From contig DYQJ01000006.1 of assembly GCA_020719345.1 (NCBI GenBank), positions 1 through 32,426 of the forward strand: a stretch of 32,426 bases of DNA, written 5' to 3'. Shown here in pieces: positions 1-7,659 of the stretch; position 1 is the stretch's first letter, and each line of letters begins with the position of its first letter. The notes beneath the pieces were generated by a model. That model ran no database searches. It saw nothing but the letters and a program-made list of their open reading frames with translations, and was not told the DNA's origin. The stretch comes from Draconibacterium orientale (lineage in GTDB: Bacteria; Bacteroidota; Bacteroidia; Bacteroidales; DYQJ01). The translations under genes were made by a program, and so were the position numbers.

Positions 1-50
1 TTCGCAAAGAAAAAAGTGTCAACTACTTTTAAGCATTTATGAAAGATGCC
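1..50. repeat. Dispersed repeat fragment, inverted copy of 31965-32014
   Basis: The first 50 bases (starting ttcgcaaagaaaaaagtgt) are the reverse complement of 31965-32014, with 47 of 50 positions matching by hand alignment. The left end is cut by the window boundary, so the full element is longer. The other copy sits inside a larger palindromic element. The sequence resembles the cgcaaag-rich intergenic repeats that are common in Bacteroidota genomes. Confidence 0.8.
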
Positions 51-127
51 CAAATAACAAACAATTAATTATTTCATGAAATACAAAATCTAATTTTGGT
101 TAAAAATTGAAAAAAAAATATTTAAAA

Positions 128-158
128 TTGGTATTTTGAATTTATATTTTTATATTTG
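128..158 (+). promoter_or_regulatory. Bacteroidota-type promoter for the terD pair
   Basis: TTG (128-130), a 20-nt spacer and TATATTTG (151-158) match the Bacteroidota pattern of TTTG, 19-21 nt, TAnnTTTG. It lies about 63 nt upstream of the first TerD start codon. The 78-bp block 101-178 aligns without gaps to 21148-21225 at roughly 79% identity, so this promoter exists as a second copy in the window. Confidence 0.75.
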
Positions 159-220
159 CATATAAGTTTATATTAAAATTTGTAATATTTTTTATTTTAG
201 TCTTTTAAATATTTAAAGAA

Positions 221-784
221 ATGGCAATTAATTTAGAAAAAGGTCAGAGAATTGATTTAACAAAAACAAATCCGAGTGTTAAATCTTATAGAGTTGGTTT
301 GGGGTGGTCAGCTAATGCTGCTGTGGGAGCTACATTTGATATAGATGTGAGTGCATTTATACTTGGGGAGAATCAAAAAAGAGTTTCGGATTCCCACTTC
401 GTGTTTTACAACAATTTGAAATCGCCTAACGATTTTGTAGTACATACCGGAGATAATTTGACAGGCATTGGTGAGGGCGATGACGAGGTTTTATTGGTTG
501 ATTTTTCTAAGGCTACCGACATGGAGAAATCAATTGTATTTGTTGTAACTATTAACGATGCCGAGATAAAACGTCAGAATTTTGGACAAATAACCAATGC
601 ATACATTCGTATATTAAATCATGAGACAAACGAAGAACTTGTGAAATACGATTTGAGTGAAGATTACAGCATAGAAACGTCGCTTACTTTTGGCAGATTA
701 TACTTAAAAGATGGACAATGGCGATTTGAAGCAGTAGGAACAGGAATGCGAGGTGGTTTACAAGATTATTTGAATATTTATTAA
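221..784 (+). CDS. TerD-family protein (first of tandem pair)
   Basis: This 187-aa protein spans one TerD domain. Visible family features are the N-terminal INLEKGQRIDLTK strand, a FDIDVSAF segment matching the DLDxS signature, and the acidic GDNLTGIGEGDDE loop that binds calcium in characterised TerD proteins. TerD proteins are cytoplasmic and linked to tellurite and other chemical or phage stress, though the mechanism is unclear. No other ter genes (terB, terC or their ATP-grasp partners) lie nearby. The gene is first in a two-gene operon, six nucleotides ahead of a second TerD gene, and has a clear promoter at 128-158. The ATG at 221 is chosen because MAINLEKGQ is the usual family start. 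The two copies have diverged clearly from each other, so the duplication is not recent. The assignment is strong, the exact biological role is not. Confidence 0.92.
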   Translation: MAINLEKGQRIDLTKTNPSVKSYRVGLGWSANAAVGATFDIDVSAFILGENQKRVSDSHFVFYNNLKSPNDFVVHTGDNLTGIGEGDDEVLLVDFSKATDMEKSIVFVVTINDAEIKRQNFGQITNAYIRILNHETNEELVKYDLSEDYSIETSLTFGRLYLKDGQWRFEAVGTGMRGGLQDYLNIY

Positions 785-790
785 ATAATT

Positions 791-1357
791 ATGTCAATAA
801 ATTTAGTAAAAGGACAAAAAATAAATCTGCAAAAAGCAGATGGCTCTACTCTGACGAGGGTCTTCATGGGACTTGGTTGGGATGTGGCAACTGGTATTTT
901 CGGTTTGGGCGGAGACATAGATTTGGATGCTTCGTGTGCAATGTTTTCTGAAACTAATCAATTTGTTGATAGTGTGTCGTTTAGACATCTAAAAAGTAAA
1001 GATGCTTCAATAAAACATAGCGGCGATAATTTAACCGGTGCCGGAGACGGTGATGACGAGGTTATCAATGTTGATTTGACTGCGGTCTCCCCTAATATTA
1101 AAAGTATAGTTTTTACTATTAATTCTTTTCGTGGACAAACTTTTGATAAGATTAAAAATTGTAAAGCCCGTTTGGTGGATAGTATAACAAATGTGGAGAT
1201 TTGTAATTATCATCTGTCCGAAAAGGGTAGCCATACCGGATTGATTATGTGTAAGTTGTACCGACATAATAACGAATGGAAAATGGCAGCAATAGGTATT
1301 CCTTGTAACGGGGCAACGATAGAGAGCATTGCAAATGAGATACAACAATGTCTATAA
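791..1357 (+). CDS. TerD-family protein (second of tandem pair)
   Basis: This 188-aa protein is a single TerD domain starting MSINLVKGQKINLQK. It keeps the GDIDLDAS motif and a canonical GDNLTGAGDGDDE calcium-binding loop, closer to the family consensus than its upstream neighbour. The two genes are separated by six nucleotides and followed by a hairpin terminator, so they form a bicistronic unit driven by the promoter upstream of the first copy. Paired TerD paralogues are common in stress-response clusters and may assemble together; that they interact here is inference. Its C-terminal half is less similar to its neighbour, with several extra cysteines. The function is probably stress-related, and direct tellurite resistance cannot be claimed from this pair alone. 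Confidence 0.92.
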   Translation: MSINLVKGQKINLQKADGSTLTRVFMGLGWDVATGIFGLGGDIDLDASCAMFSETNQFVDSVSFRHLKSKDASIKHSGDNLTGAGDGDDEVINVDLTAVSPNIKSIVFTINSFRGQTFDKIKNCKARLVDSITNVEICNYHLSEKGSHTGLIMCKLYRHNNEWKMAAIGIPCNGATIESIANEIQQCL

Positions 1358-1372
1358 TTAGTACAGATTTAT

Positions 1373-1397
1373 GGAGAACTTTAATAAAAAGTTCTCC
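1373..1397 (+). terminator. Intrinsic terminator after the terD pair
   Basis: GGAGAACTT and AAGTTCTCC form a perfect 9-bp stem around a 7-nt loop, followed by tttgtttgtt. It begins 15 nt after the second terD stop codon. The remaining stretch up to 1565 holds no gene I can support. Confidence 0.8.
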
Positions 1398-1564
1398 TTT
1401 GTTTGTTAAAGAAAAAGTAGAATTGACGCAAAAATGTTCTGGTTAGGACTGCCCCAATTTTTATTCAACGAAAACTTATTATTTGTAAAGGCAGTAAAAA
1501 AAGCAGAGGATATTATATTCTTTAACAAGATTAATAAGAAAATAATTTTTAATATTATAAAAAA

Positions 1565-3559
1565 ATGTGTGGAATTTTTGGCTTTATATCTCATAATAAA
1601 TCAATTACAGACGACAGAAAAATTGATATAGTTCGGAAACTTTTTTTACTCTCCGAGTCGCGTGGCAAAGAAGCTTCAGGGTTTGCTCTAAAAACGGACA
1701 CTAATATTCACGTTTTTAAAAATCCGCATCCGTCAAATGTTTTGTTGAAATCGCAATTATTTGGAAAATATTTTTACAATAATACCGAAATTCAATTCAT
1801 TGGACACTCCAGATTAGTTACAAACGGAATGGAACAGTATAATACAAATAATCAACCAGTTATAAAAAACGGCATTGTAACTATTCACAACGGTATTATT
1901 ACTAACGAAAAAGAAATTTGGGAAAAAATTAATAATAAAAATAAATTTTCGGACTTAGACAGCGAATTAATACCTACATTATTAGATATTTATAAAAATC
2001 AAAATCAAACGCTGCTCAATTCTGTAAAAACGTTTTACAACCAAATTTATGGAATGACAAATATTGCTTTATTTTTTAACAACAAAAATAATTTATTGCT
2101 CGCCACCAACAACGGCTCATTATATTTTGTAACGGATAAAGAAAACAAATCTTTTATTTTTGCCTCCGAATTTTATATCTTAGAAACTTTAATCAAACAA
2201 CTTAATTTAACGGAGTTCTTTCAAATAGAAAATATAACTCATTTAATACCAAATACTTGCTGTTTGCTGAATACCAATAATTTTAAATTATCTAAATTTA
2301 ATTTTAATGATATTACCGAAAAAACAGAATTTGAAAACATAGAAAATATTAATAAAGAATTAGAAATAAACGATTTATCCGCGAAAGATAAAAATTTCCA
2401 ATTTGCAACTATTCAAAAATTAATCCTTTCAAAAGAATATGAACTGCATTATGAAAATTGCAAAACACAGATAGACAAATTAAAACGTTGCACAAAATGT
2501 ATTCTGCCCGAAACTTTTCCGTTCATACAATTTGACGAACAAGGAGTATGCAATATTTGTAAATCTTACCAAAAAGTCCCCATCACAGGAGCCGAGCAAT
2601 TAGTAAAAGATGTAGAAAAATATAGAAAAAATAACGGAAAACCCGATTGTATAGTTGCATTTAGTGGAGGACGAGATAGTAGTTATTCGTTGCATTATAT
2701 CAAAAATATTTTAAACCTAAATCCTATTGCTTATTCTTACGACTGGGGCATGATAACCGACTTAGCACGTAGAAATCAGGCACGTATGTGTGGAAAACTT
2801 GGTATTGAACATGTACTCATCTCGGCTGATATTCGCAAAAAACGAGCAAATATACACAAAAACGTTTCGGCGTGGCTCAAAAAACCGCATCTCGGAACCA
2901 TTCCACTTTTCATGGCAGGAGATAAACAATATTTTTATTTCGCACAAAAATTGAAAGAACAAAATAATATTGATTTGCTCGTAATGGGCGAAAATCTATA
3001 CGAAAAAACGCTTTTTAAAACAGGGTTTAGTGGTGCAAAACAAGATAATAAGGGTTACATGGCTTATCATATTTCTACCAAAAATAAAATTCAAATGGCT
3101 ACTTTTTATATGAAACAGTTTTTAACAAATCCTGCATATATTAATAGTTCAATTTTTGACACCATAGGAGCATTTTTTTCGTATTACGGAATAAAACATG
3201 ATTATTTGAATCTTTATCAATACATACAATGGAACGAGCAAGAGGTTGATAACGTATTACTTAATGATTACGATTGGGAAATTTCCCCCGACACTACGAC
3301 TACGTGGAGAATCGGAGACGGTACCGCCGCTTTTTACAATTATATATATTATATAGTTGCCGGTTTCTCCGAAAACGACACTTTAAGAAGCAATCAAATT
3401 CGTGAAAACATGATAGACAGACAAACAGCATTACAAAAATCCATACAAGAAAATCAGCCACGTTGGGATTCTATAAAATGGTATTGCGACACAATAAAAA
3501 TTGATTTTGACTTTGCCATAAAAAAAATAAATAATATCAAAAAATTGTTTGCAATATAA
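1565..3559 (+). CDS. Fused class II glutamine amidotransferase / WbuX-PseA-like sugar amidotransferase
   Basis: This 664-aa protein has two catalytic parts. Residues 1-240 form a class II glutaminase (Ntn hydrolase): Cys2 in MCGIFGF is the nucleophile exposed after Met removal, with GHSRLVTNG (80-88) and HNG (108-110) completing the glutamine site. Residues 305-660 resemble N-acetyl sugar amidotransferases such as WbuX, WbpG and PseA: a zinc-ribbon-like C309-C312 and C329-C332 pair, then the PP-loop ATP motif SGGRDSS (367-373). The known family activates a sugar carbonyl with ATP and inserts ammonia to form an acetamidino group, usually using ammonia from separate HisH/HisF-like subunits. Here the ammonia source appears to be built in, like asparagine synthase. 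The product is probably a nucleotide-sugar precursor for the glycan locus at 6592-13732. The start is fixed by the need for Cys2. The substrate is unknown. Confidence 0.8.
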   Translation: MCGIFGFISHNKSITDDRKIDIVRKLFLLSESRGKEASGFALKTDTNIHVFKNPHPSNVLLKSQLFGKYFYNNTEIQFIGHSRLVTNGMEQYNTNNQPVIKNGIVTIHNGIITNEKEIWEKINNKNKFSDLDSELIPTLLDIYKNQNQTLLNSVKTFYNQIYGMTNIALFFNNKNNLLLATNNGSLYFVTDKENKSFIFASEFYILETLIKQLNLTEFFQIENITHLIPNTCCLLNTNNFKLSKFNFNDITEKTEFENIENINKELEINDLSAKDKNFQFATIQKLILSKEYELHYENCKTQIDKLKRCTKCILPETFPFIQFDEQGVCNICKSYQKVPITGAEQLVKDVEKYRKNNGKPDCIVAFSGGRDSSYSLHYIKNILNLNPIAYSYDWGMITDLARRNQARMCGKLGIEHVLISADIRKKRANIHKNVSAWLKKPHLGTIPLFMAGDKQYFYFAQKLKEQNNIDLLVMGENLYEKTLFKTGFSGAKQDNKGYMAYHISTKNKIQMATFYMKQFLTNPAYINSSIFDTIGAFFSYYGIKHDYLNLYQYIQWNEQEVDNVLLNDYDWEISPDTTTTWRIGDGTAAFYNYIYYIVAGFSENDTLRSNQIRENMIDRQTALQKSIQENQPRWDSIKWYCDTIKIDFDFAIKKINNIKKLFAI

Positions 3560-3571
3560 AAAATTTTAACT

Positions 3572-4075
3572 TTGTTCTTTAATTTCATTATCAATGAATA
3601 CGGAACAGGGTTTAGAAGAATTAAAAACTGGCTAAAAGATTATCCTGAAATCACACTTGAAATCCAAGATTTAAAAGATTTATTTAAAATAAATATTATT
3701 TCTCAAAATTTTAAAAACTTACAAGAAATCACCGATAACGATAATAAGGTCACCGATGACGATAATAAGGTCACCGATGACAATAATAAGGTCACCGATG
3801 ACGATAATAAGGTCACCGATGACGATAATAAGGTCACCGATGACGATAATAAGGTCACCGATGACAATAATAAGGTCACCGATAAACTTTCACAAACTCA
3901 ATTTTTGATTATAGAACTAATAAATCAAACTCCTGAAATTACAACAAATGCGATGTCACAAAAAATTGATATCTCACAACGAAAAATAAAAGAAAATATA
4001 GCAAAATTAAAGAAGATGAAAATAGTAGATAGAATAGGAAATACCAAAAGCGGACGATGGAAAATTATAAAATAA
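3572..4075 (+). pseudogene. C-terminal remnant of an AlbA_2/HATPase_c_4-type ATP-binding regulator
   Basis: The reading frame opens directly into NEYGTGFRRIKNWL, which matches the end of the ATPase-like domain in the AlbA_2 / RecG-like putative transcriptional regulators (compare EyGTGixRi). The N-terminal AlbA_2 domain and most of the ATPase domain, normally about 300 residues, are absent, and no ATG precedes the conserved part. After a short linker come seven heptads of the VTDDDNK type, then a C-terminal winged helix (LSQTQFLIIELINQTPEITTNAMSQKI and onward) of about 55 residues that looks intact. A TTG at 3572 could start it, but that TTG overlaps a TAACTTTG promoter-like octamer. I read this as a decayed gene, though a short expressed DNA-binding protein is possible. 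It lies 12 nt after the sugar amidotransferase gene. Confidence 0.65.
3728..3886 (+). repeat. 21-bp coding tandem repeat (VTDDDNK heptads)
   Basis: The unit gtcaccgatgacgataataag occurs seven times in succession (3728-3874), followed by a 12-bp partial unit. Copies differ at only a few positions, mainly gac/aac and the first unit. The 21-bp period preserves frame and encodes ITDNDNK, VTDDDNK and VTDDNNK. It links the ATPase remnant to the winged-helix domain. Similar short variable linkers are known in this protein family. The near identity of units implies recent expansion by slippage. Confidence 0.95.
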
Positions 4076-4277
4076 AAACATAACCAAGTTTGTGTTTAAC
4101 CCGATAAAAACGTAACTCAAGTTCGCATTTAACCCGATAAAAACATAACTCAAGTTCGCATTTAACCCGATAAAAACGTAACTCAAGTTCACATTTAATC
4201 CGATAAAAACGTAACTCAAGTTCACATTTAACCCGATAAAAACGTAACTCAAGTTTGTATTTAACCCAATAAAAACG
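4072..4277. repeat. 33-bp intergenic tandem repeat
   Basis: The unit ataaaaacgtaactcaagt (first 19 of 33 bases, continuing tcgcatttaacccg) repeats six times from 4072, the first copy being 32 bp and more diverged, followed by a 9-bp partial copy that ends five bases before the ATG of the ATPase gene. Copies 2-6 differ by only one to a few bases. Each contains aactcaagtt, a 4-bp inverted repeat around two bases. Because 33 is divisible by three, the minus strand stays open and spells VFIGLNANLSY repeats, but nothing else supports that ORF. No TAnnTTTG element is visible inside the array. Confidence 0.93.
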
Positions 4278-4282
4278 AAAAT

Positions 4283-5536
4283 ATGGATTATATTAAAAGA
4301 CAAATTAAGCAACAAATAGTTGATCATTTAGATAAAAAAGAAATAACTATAATTGCAGGATCAAGACAAGTAGGCAAAACTACTCTTATTAAAGAAATAT
4401 ATAATGAGTTGATAAACAGTAATAAAAAAGTTTTATTTTTGAATTTAGACAATGATAATCATGCAAGTTATTTTAAGACGCAAGATTTTTTATTACAAAA
4501 AATAGAGCTGGAAATAGGAGAAACTGGTTTTGTGTTTATTGATGAAATTCAACGCTTGCATAATGCCGGTTTATTTATGAAAGGAATTTACGACCGCGAT
4601 ACAAAATATAAATTTATTATCACTGGCTCGGGCAGCTTAGAGCTTAAAGAAAATATACATGAGTCGCTTGCCGGAAGGAAGCGCATTTTTGAAATGATGC
4701 CCGTAAACTTTATTGAATTTGTTAATTATAAGACCAAATATAAATATCAGAACAAGTTATCTCTTTTTTTTGAAACAGAAAAAGAAGCTACGTTGGATTT
4801 ATTAAATGAATATCTGAATTTTGGCGGATATCCGAGAGTAGTAACAGAAAAACTGATTTCCGAAAAATTGAAAATAATAGATGACATTTTTAATAGTTAT
4901 ATAGAAAAAGATTTGGTCTATCTTTTGAAAATTGAGAGACCAGAAACTTTTGAACTTTTGATTAAAATTTTGGCGGTAAATACAGGTAACATTATTAATT
5001 ACAATGAATTAGCTACACAAACAAATTTGTCGGTACCAACTGTTAAAAATTATTTATGGTATGCCGAAAAAACTTTTTGTATTAATTATACTTCGCCATA
5101 TTACACCAATCCGCTGAAAGAAATTACCAAGTCACCGGTTTACTTTTTTACGGATATCGGTTTGCGAAATTATGCTATAGGAATGATGGGACGTTTGAAT
5201 TTGAATCAGCACTTCGGTTTCGTCTTTCAAAACTTTGTATATAATGCACTTAAAGAACTTTTACGATGGAAAAATCAAAAAATACATTTCTGGCGAACAA
5301 CAGACAAAGCAGAAGTGGATTTTGTTATCAATAAGCAAACAGATTTGCTACCGATAGAAGTGAAATATGGAGAAATAAACAAGACGACAATTTCTCGCTC
5401 GTTCAGAAATTTTATAGAAAAATACAAACCCAAACAGGCAATAATAATAAATAGAAATTACGCAGCAAAAGAAATAATTGACGATACCGAAGTTATTTTT
5501 TTGCCTTTCTACAAAATGTACGAATTTTTTTTATAA
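4283..5536 (+). CDS. AAA_14 / DUF4143 family ATP-binding protein
   Basis: This 417-aa protein has an N-terminal P-loop domain with Walker A GSRQVGKT (26-33) and Walker B FVFIDE (83-88), a GSGSLELK sensor-like stretch near 115, and a C-terminal DUF4143 region containing KAEVDFVI and LPIEVKYG. The DVDF/EVKY pattern resembles a PD-(D/E)XK nuclease-like fold. The family is abundant and mobile in Bacteroidota and archaea, usually annotated only as ATPase; its function is not established. Length is typical and the gene looks intact. It starts directly after the 33-bp repeat array, and the ATG at 4283 is the first in frame. It lies among accessory genes inserted between two sugar-modification loci. 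Confidence 0.88.
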   Translation: MDYIKRQIKQQIVDHLDKKEITIIAGSRQVGKTTLIKEIYNELINSNKKVLFLNLDNDNHASYFKTQDFLLQKIELEIGETGFVFIDEIQRLHNAGLFMKGIYDRDTKYKFIITGSGSLELKENIHESLAGRKRIFEMMPVNFIEFVNYKTKYKYQNKLSLFFETEKEATLDLLNEYLNFGGYPRVVTEKLISEKLKIIDDIFNSYIEKDLVYLLKIERPETFELLIKILAVNTGNIINYNELATQTNLSVPTVKNYLWYAEKTFCINYTSPYYTNPLKEITKSPVYFFTDIGLRNYAIGMMGRLNLNQHFGFVFQNFVYNALKELLRWKNQKIHFWRTTDKAEVDFVINKQTDLLPIEVKYGEINKTTISRSFRNFIEKYKPKQAIIINRNYAAKEIIDDTEVIFLPFYKMYEFFL

Positions 5537-5564
5537 AATAATTATGTTAATATTTAAAATTGTT

Positions 5565-5572
5565 TACTTTTG
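5565..5572 (+). promoter_or_regulatory. -7 promoter element for the AbiEii-type module
   Basis: TACTTTTG matches TAnnTTTG and lies 17 nt before the ATG at 5590. The TTTG-like upstream element is weak. This supports starting the downstream gene at 5590, because the ORF-track start at 5560 would lie upstream of transcription. Confidence 0.6.
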
Positions 5573-5589
5573 TAAAAATTTATATACAC

Positions 5590-5958
5590 ATGACAATCAG
5601 TGACCAAATATATAGACAAATAATGTGGGACTACTCAATACCCAAAGAAGAAATAGAGAAATTGCTCAGCGGCGAAATACAATATGCCGGACATTACGAC
5701 TATACAGCGTTGGCAGTAAAGATATTTAATAACTTGTCGTGGTATCAAATAATTAAGATATATTCATTGGAAAAAATACAAGAATTATTGACCGAAGATT
5801 TTATTAACAAAATAAGATTTAAAACGTTAAAACAAAATTATGAAAGCTTACGAAAAATACTTTGTAAAGAAACTTTACCCGATGCAAAATGGGGTACTGC
5901 AAATGATGACACAAGAAGATACCCCGTTTTATCTAACAGGTGGTACAGCTTTAAGTAG
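5590..5958 (+). CDS. Small partner (putative antitoxin) of AbiEii-type toxin, DUF6922-like
   Basis: The predicted protein has 122 residues from the ATG at 5590 (MTISDQIYRQIMWDY). Its pattern of a FWDY-like N-terminus, an acidic EEIEKLLSGEIQ helix, a LSWYQIIKIY segment and a C-terminal basic helix resembles the small DUF6922-type proteins commonly paired with nucleotidyltransferase toxins in Bacteroidota. I am recalling this family, not matching it to a database. The gene precedes and overlaps the toxin gene by 119 nt, far more than the usual few bases. The last 25 residues (from about LPDAKWGTAN) are encoded by the same DNA as the toxin N-terminus and look unlike a structured domain, so the original stop may have been lost through a small indel. 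The role as antitoxin follows from position. Confidence 0.65.
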   Translation: MTISDQIYRQIMWDYSIPKEEIEKLLSGEIQYAGHYDYTALAVKIFNNLSWYQIIKIYSLEKIQELLTEDFINKIRFKTLKQNYESLRKILCKETLPDAKWGTANDDTRRYPVLSNRWYSFK

Positions 5959-6580
5959 ATTTTATTTTGACCACCGATTTAGTGATGATTTGGATTTTTT
6001 TGTCAACGAAGACCAAAAATTTATTGAGTATATCAAAAGAATACAAGCAAAATTAGAGCAGCTGTGTAAAACTAATAATTACATTTATGATACCCGAAAA
6101 ATTAGAATAACTGAAACATTTTGCCAGTTTTTTATTGAAAGTGATAAAACTACCTTGAAATTAGATTTTGTTAATGATATAGAAACCAGATTTGGAAATA
6201 TATTGATAACTAAAGAAAATATAAAAATTGACACGCTTCAAAATATTTTATCTAACAAAATATCGGCGCTATTTAGATACGAAACAAAAGATATAGTTGA
6301 TATATGGTTCATCGCCAAAAACTATTACTTTAATTGGGAACAAATTATTAATGAGACAAAAGAAAAAGAACTCGGAATAGACCCTATTGCAGTTGCTGAT
6401 ATTATTCAAACGTTTCCAAAAGATAAATTGTGCGAAATTAAGTGGACTATAGATTTTGACTTAGACCTTATTTACAATGACTTAACAACTATAGTGAAAG
6501 ATATTATTAGTGGAGCAGACAACTCGTTAAGCAAAACAGACATTAATATAGCCAATGCGAAACCTACTTTTTTTAATTAA
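5840..6580 (+). CDS. AbiEii/AbiGii-family nucleotidyltransferase toxin
   Basis: This protein of up to 246 aa carries the family signature LTGGTALSRFYFDHRFSDDLDFF (32-54): the GG(T)xLS glycine loop, an HR pair and the DLD metal-binding aspartates of the Pol-beta-type nucleotidyltransferase fold. A KLDFV strand and NIKIDTLQNILSNKISAL helix follow, as in other AbiEii proteins. Known members inactivate translation, for example by nucleotidylating tRNA, and act in phage abortive infection or plasmid maintenance. Active-site residues look intact. The start is uncertain: ATGs at 5840, 5882, 5903 and 5906 are all in frame, and the later ones would shorten the overlap with the upstream gene. Only 11 nt separate its stop from the DUF354 gene, so the module reads directly into the polysaccharide operon. 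Confidence 0.85.
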   Translation: MKAYEKYFVKKLYPMQNGVLQMMTQEDTPFYLTGGTALSRFYFDHRFSDDLDFFVNEDQKFIEYIKRIQAKLEQLCKTNNYIYDTRKIRITETFCQFFIESDKTTLKLDFVNDIETRFGNILITKENIKIDTLQNILSNKISALFRYETKDIVDIWFIAKNYYFNWEQIINETKEKELGIDPIAVADIIQTFPKDKLCEIKWTIDFDLDLIYNDLTTIVKDIISGADNSLSKTDINIANAKPTFFN

Positions 6581-6591
6581 ATTGATTGGAA

Positions 6592-7659
6592 ATGGAAATT
6601 AGAAAGAACTTTTTGTTTTTCTTTGTGCATCCTTCTAAATATTACTTGTTTAGAACAACTATTAATACATTAAAATCCAAAGGACATAATGTAGACGTAG
6701 CAATTATTTCCAAAGACGTACTCGAAGAATTGATTAAAAATGAAGGCTGGGAGTATATAAATGTTTTCCCCGAAGGACGCCGAAGTAAGAAGACGAATTT
6801 TATTTCAATATTATGGACTACCTTTATAAATCTTATAAAAACTATAAATAGATTAAACAAAATTATTAAAAATAAAAAATATGATTTATTCATAACCGAT
6901 GATTGTCTGGTTTTTAATGGTTGGCTAAAAAAAATAAAATCTATTTTTTTTACAGATAACGAACTTTCTACTGTTCCAGAAACTGCTTTTTTTCTAATGT
7001 TTTGTACTAAAATTTTAGCCCCTGCATCCGTTTATCTGGGAAAATATGAACATAAAAAAAACGGATTTGATAGTTACAAAGAATTAGCATATTTGCATCC
7101 TGATTATTTTATACCTTCAGAAGAAGTTGTGAAACAGTTTAATCCTGAATTAAAAAAATACTTCGTTATAAGACTTGTTTCCATGACCGCAAGTCATGAT
7201 AGATTTATAAAAGGAATTTCTAACAAAAATTTGCAATATCTAATAAATATATTAGAAAAAAAAGGACAAGTTTATATTTCTTCAGAACGAGAATTACCAG
7301 ATACATTTCAAAAATATTGTTTAAAAATTAAACCAAATGAAATAAGTCATGTTTTATCTTTTGCAGAAATGTTTATAGGTGATAGTGGTACAATGTCTTC
7401 CGAAGCGGCTTTATTAGGAACACCAACAATTATGATTCATGATTTTGTTGACCGGTTGAAAGTAATGCAGGAAAAAGAAAACAAATATAAATTAATGTTT
7501 TGTTTTAAAAATGCACAATTTGACGAGATGTGTAAAAAGATAGAAGAATTATTAGAAATAGAAAACATAAAAATTGAATGGAAAAAACGACAAGAAAATA
7601 TGTTATTAGAAAAAGAAGATGTTAATACTTTTATTATAAAAATGATAGAAAAAATATGA
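6592..7659 (+). CDS. DUF354 family protein, GT-B glycosyltransferase-like
   Basis: The predicted protein has 355 aa from the ATG at 6592; the track start at 6586 is a TTG two codons earlier. FFFVHPSKYYLFRTTINTLKSKGHNVDVA at the N-terminus and EGWEYINVFPEGRR match the DUF354 family, and the C-terminal GDSGTMSSEAALLGTP loop is the nucleotide-sugar or phosphate-binding region typical of GT-B folds related to UDP-GlcNAc 2-epimerase. DUF354 genes occur in bacterial and archaeal surface-polysaccharide loci and probably act on sugars, but the reaction is not established. It opens the polysaccharide operon. Its TGA overlaps the ATG of a truncated hisH in an ATGA arrangement, showing that a coupled hisH once followed. 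Confidence 0.85.
   Translation: MEIRKNFLFFFVHPSKYYLFRTTINTLKSKGHNVDVAIISKDVLEELIKNEGWEYINVFPEGRRSKKTNFISILWTTFINLIKTINRLNKIIKNKKYDLFITDDCLVFNGWLKKIKSIFFTDNELSTVPETAFFLMFCTKILAPASVYLGKYEHKKNGFDSYKELAYLHPDYFIPSEEVVKQFNPELKKYFVIRLVSMTASHDRFIKGISNKNLQYLINILEKKGQVYISSERELPDTFQKYCLKIKPNEISHVLSFAEMFIGDSGTMSSEAALLGTPTIMIHDFVDRLKVMQEKENKYKLMFCFKNAQFDEMCKKIEELLEIENIKIEWKKRQENMLLEKEDVNTFIIKMIEKI

Noticed and set aside
1434-1631. ORF MFWLGLPQFLF in the gap before the fused amidotransferase
   Set aside because: Low-complexity Phe/Lys/Ile sequence that overlaps the start of the well-supported gene in another frame.
3567-3574. TAACTTTG as a promoter for the 3572 remnant
   Set aside because: It overlaps the only available start codon of that frame and has no supporting upstream element; the next ATG (3594) is in another frame and ends after 13 codons.
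3728-4277. CRISPR array
   Set aside because: Units are contiguous with no unique spacers, of 21 and 33 bp, and no cas genes are present. They are simple tandem repeats.
4007-4327. Minus-strand 106-aa ORF with VFIGLNANLSY repeats
   Set aside because: It stays open only because the noncoding 33-bp unit is divisible by three; it overlaps two plus-strand genes and has no promoter.
5560-5589. Ten-residue N-terminal extension of the antitoxin-like ORF
   Set aside because: The TTG start lies within and before the TAnnTTTG promoter element, so it would be untranscribed.
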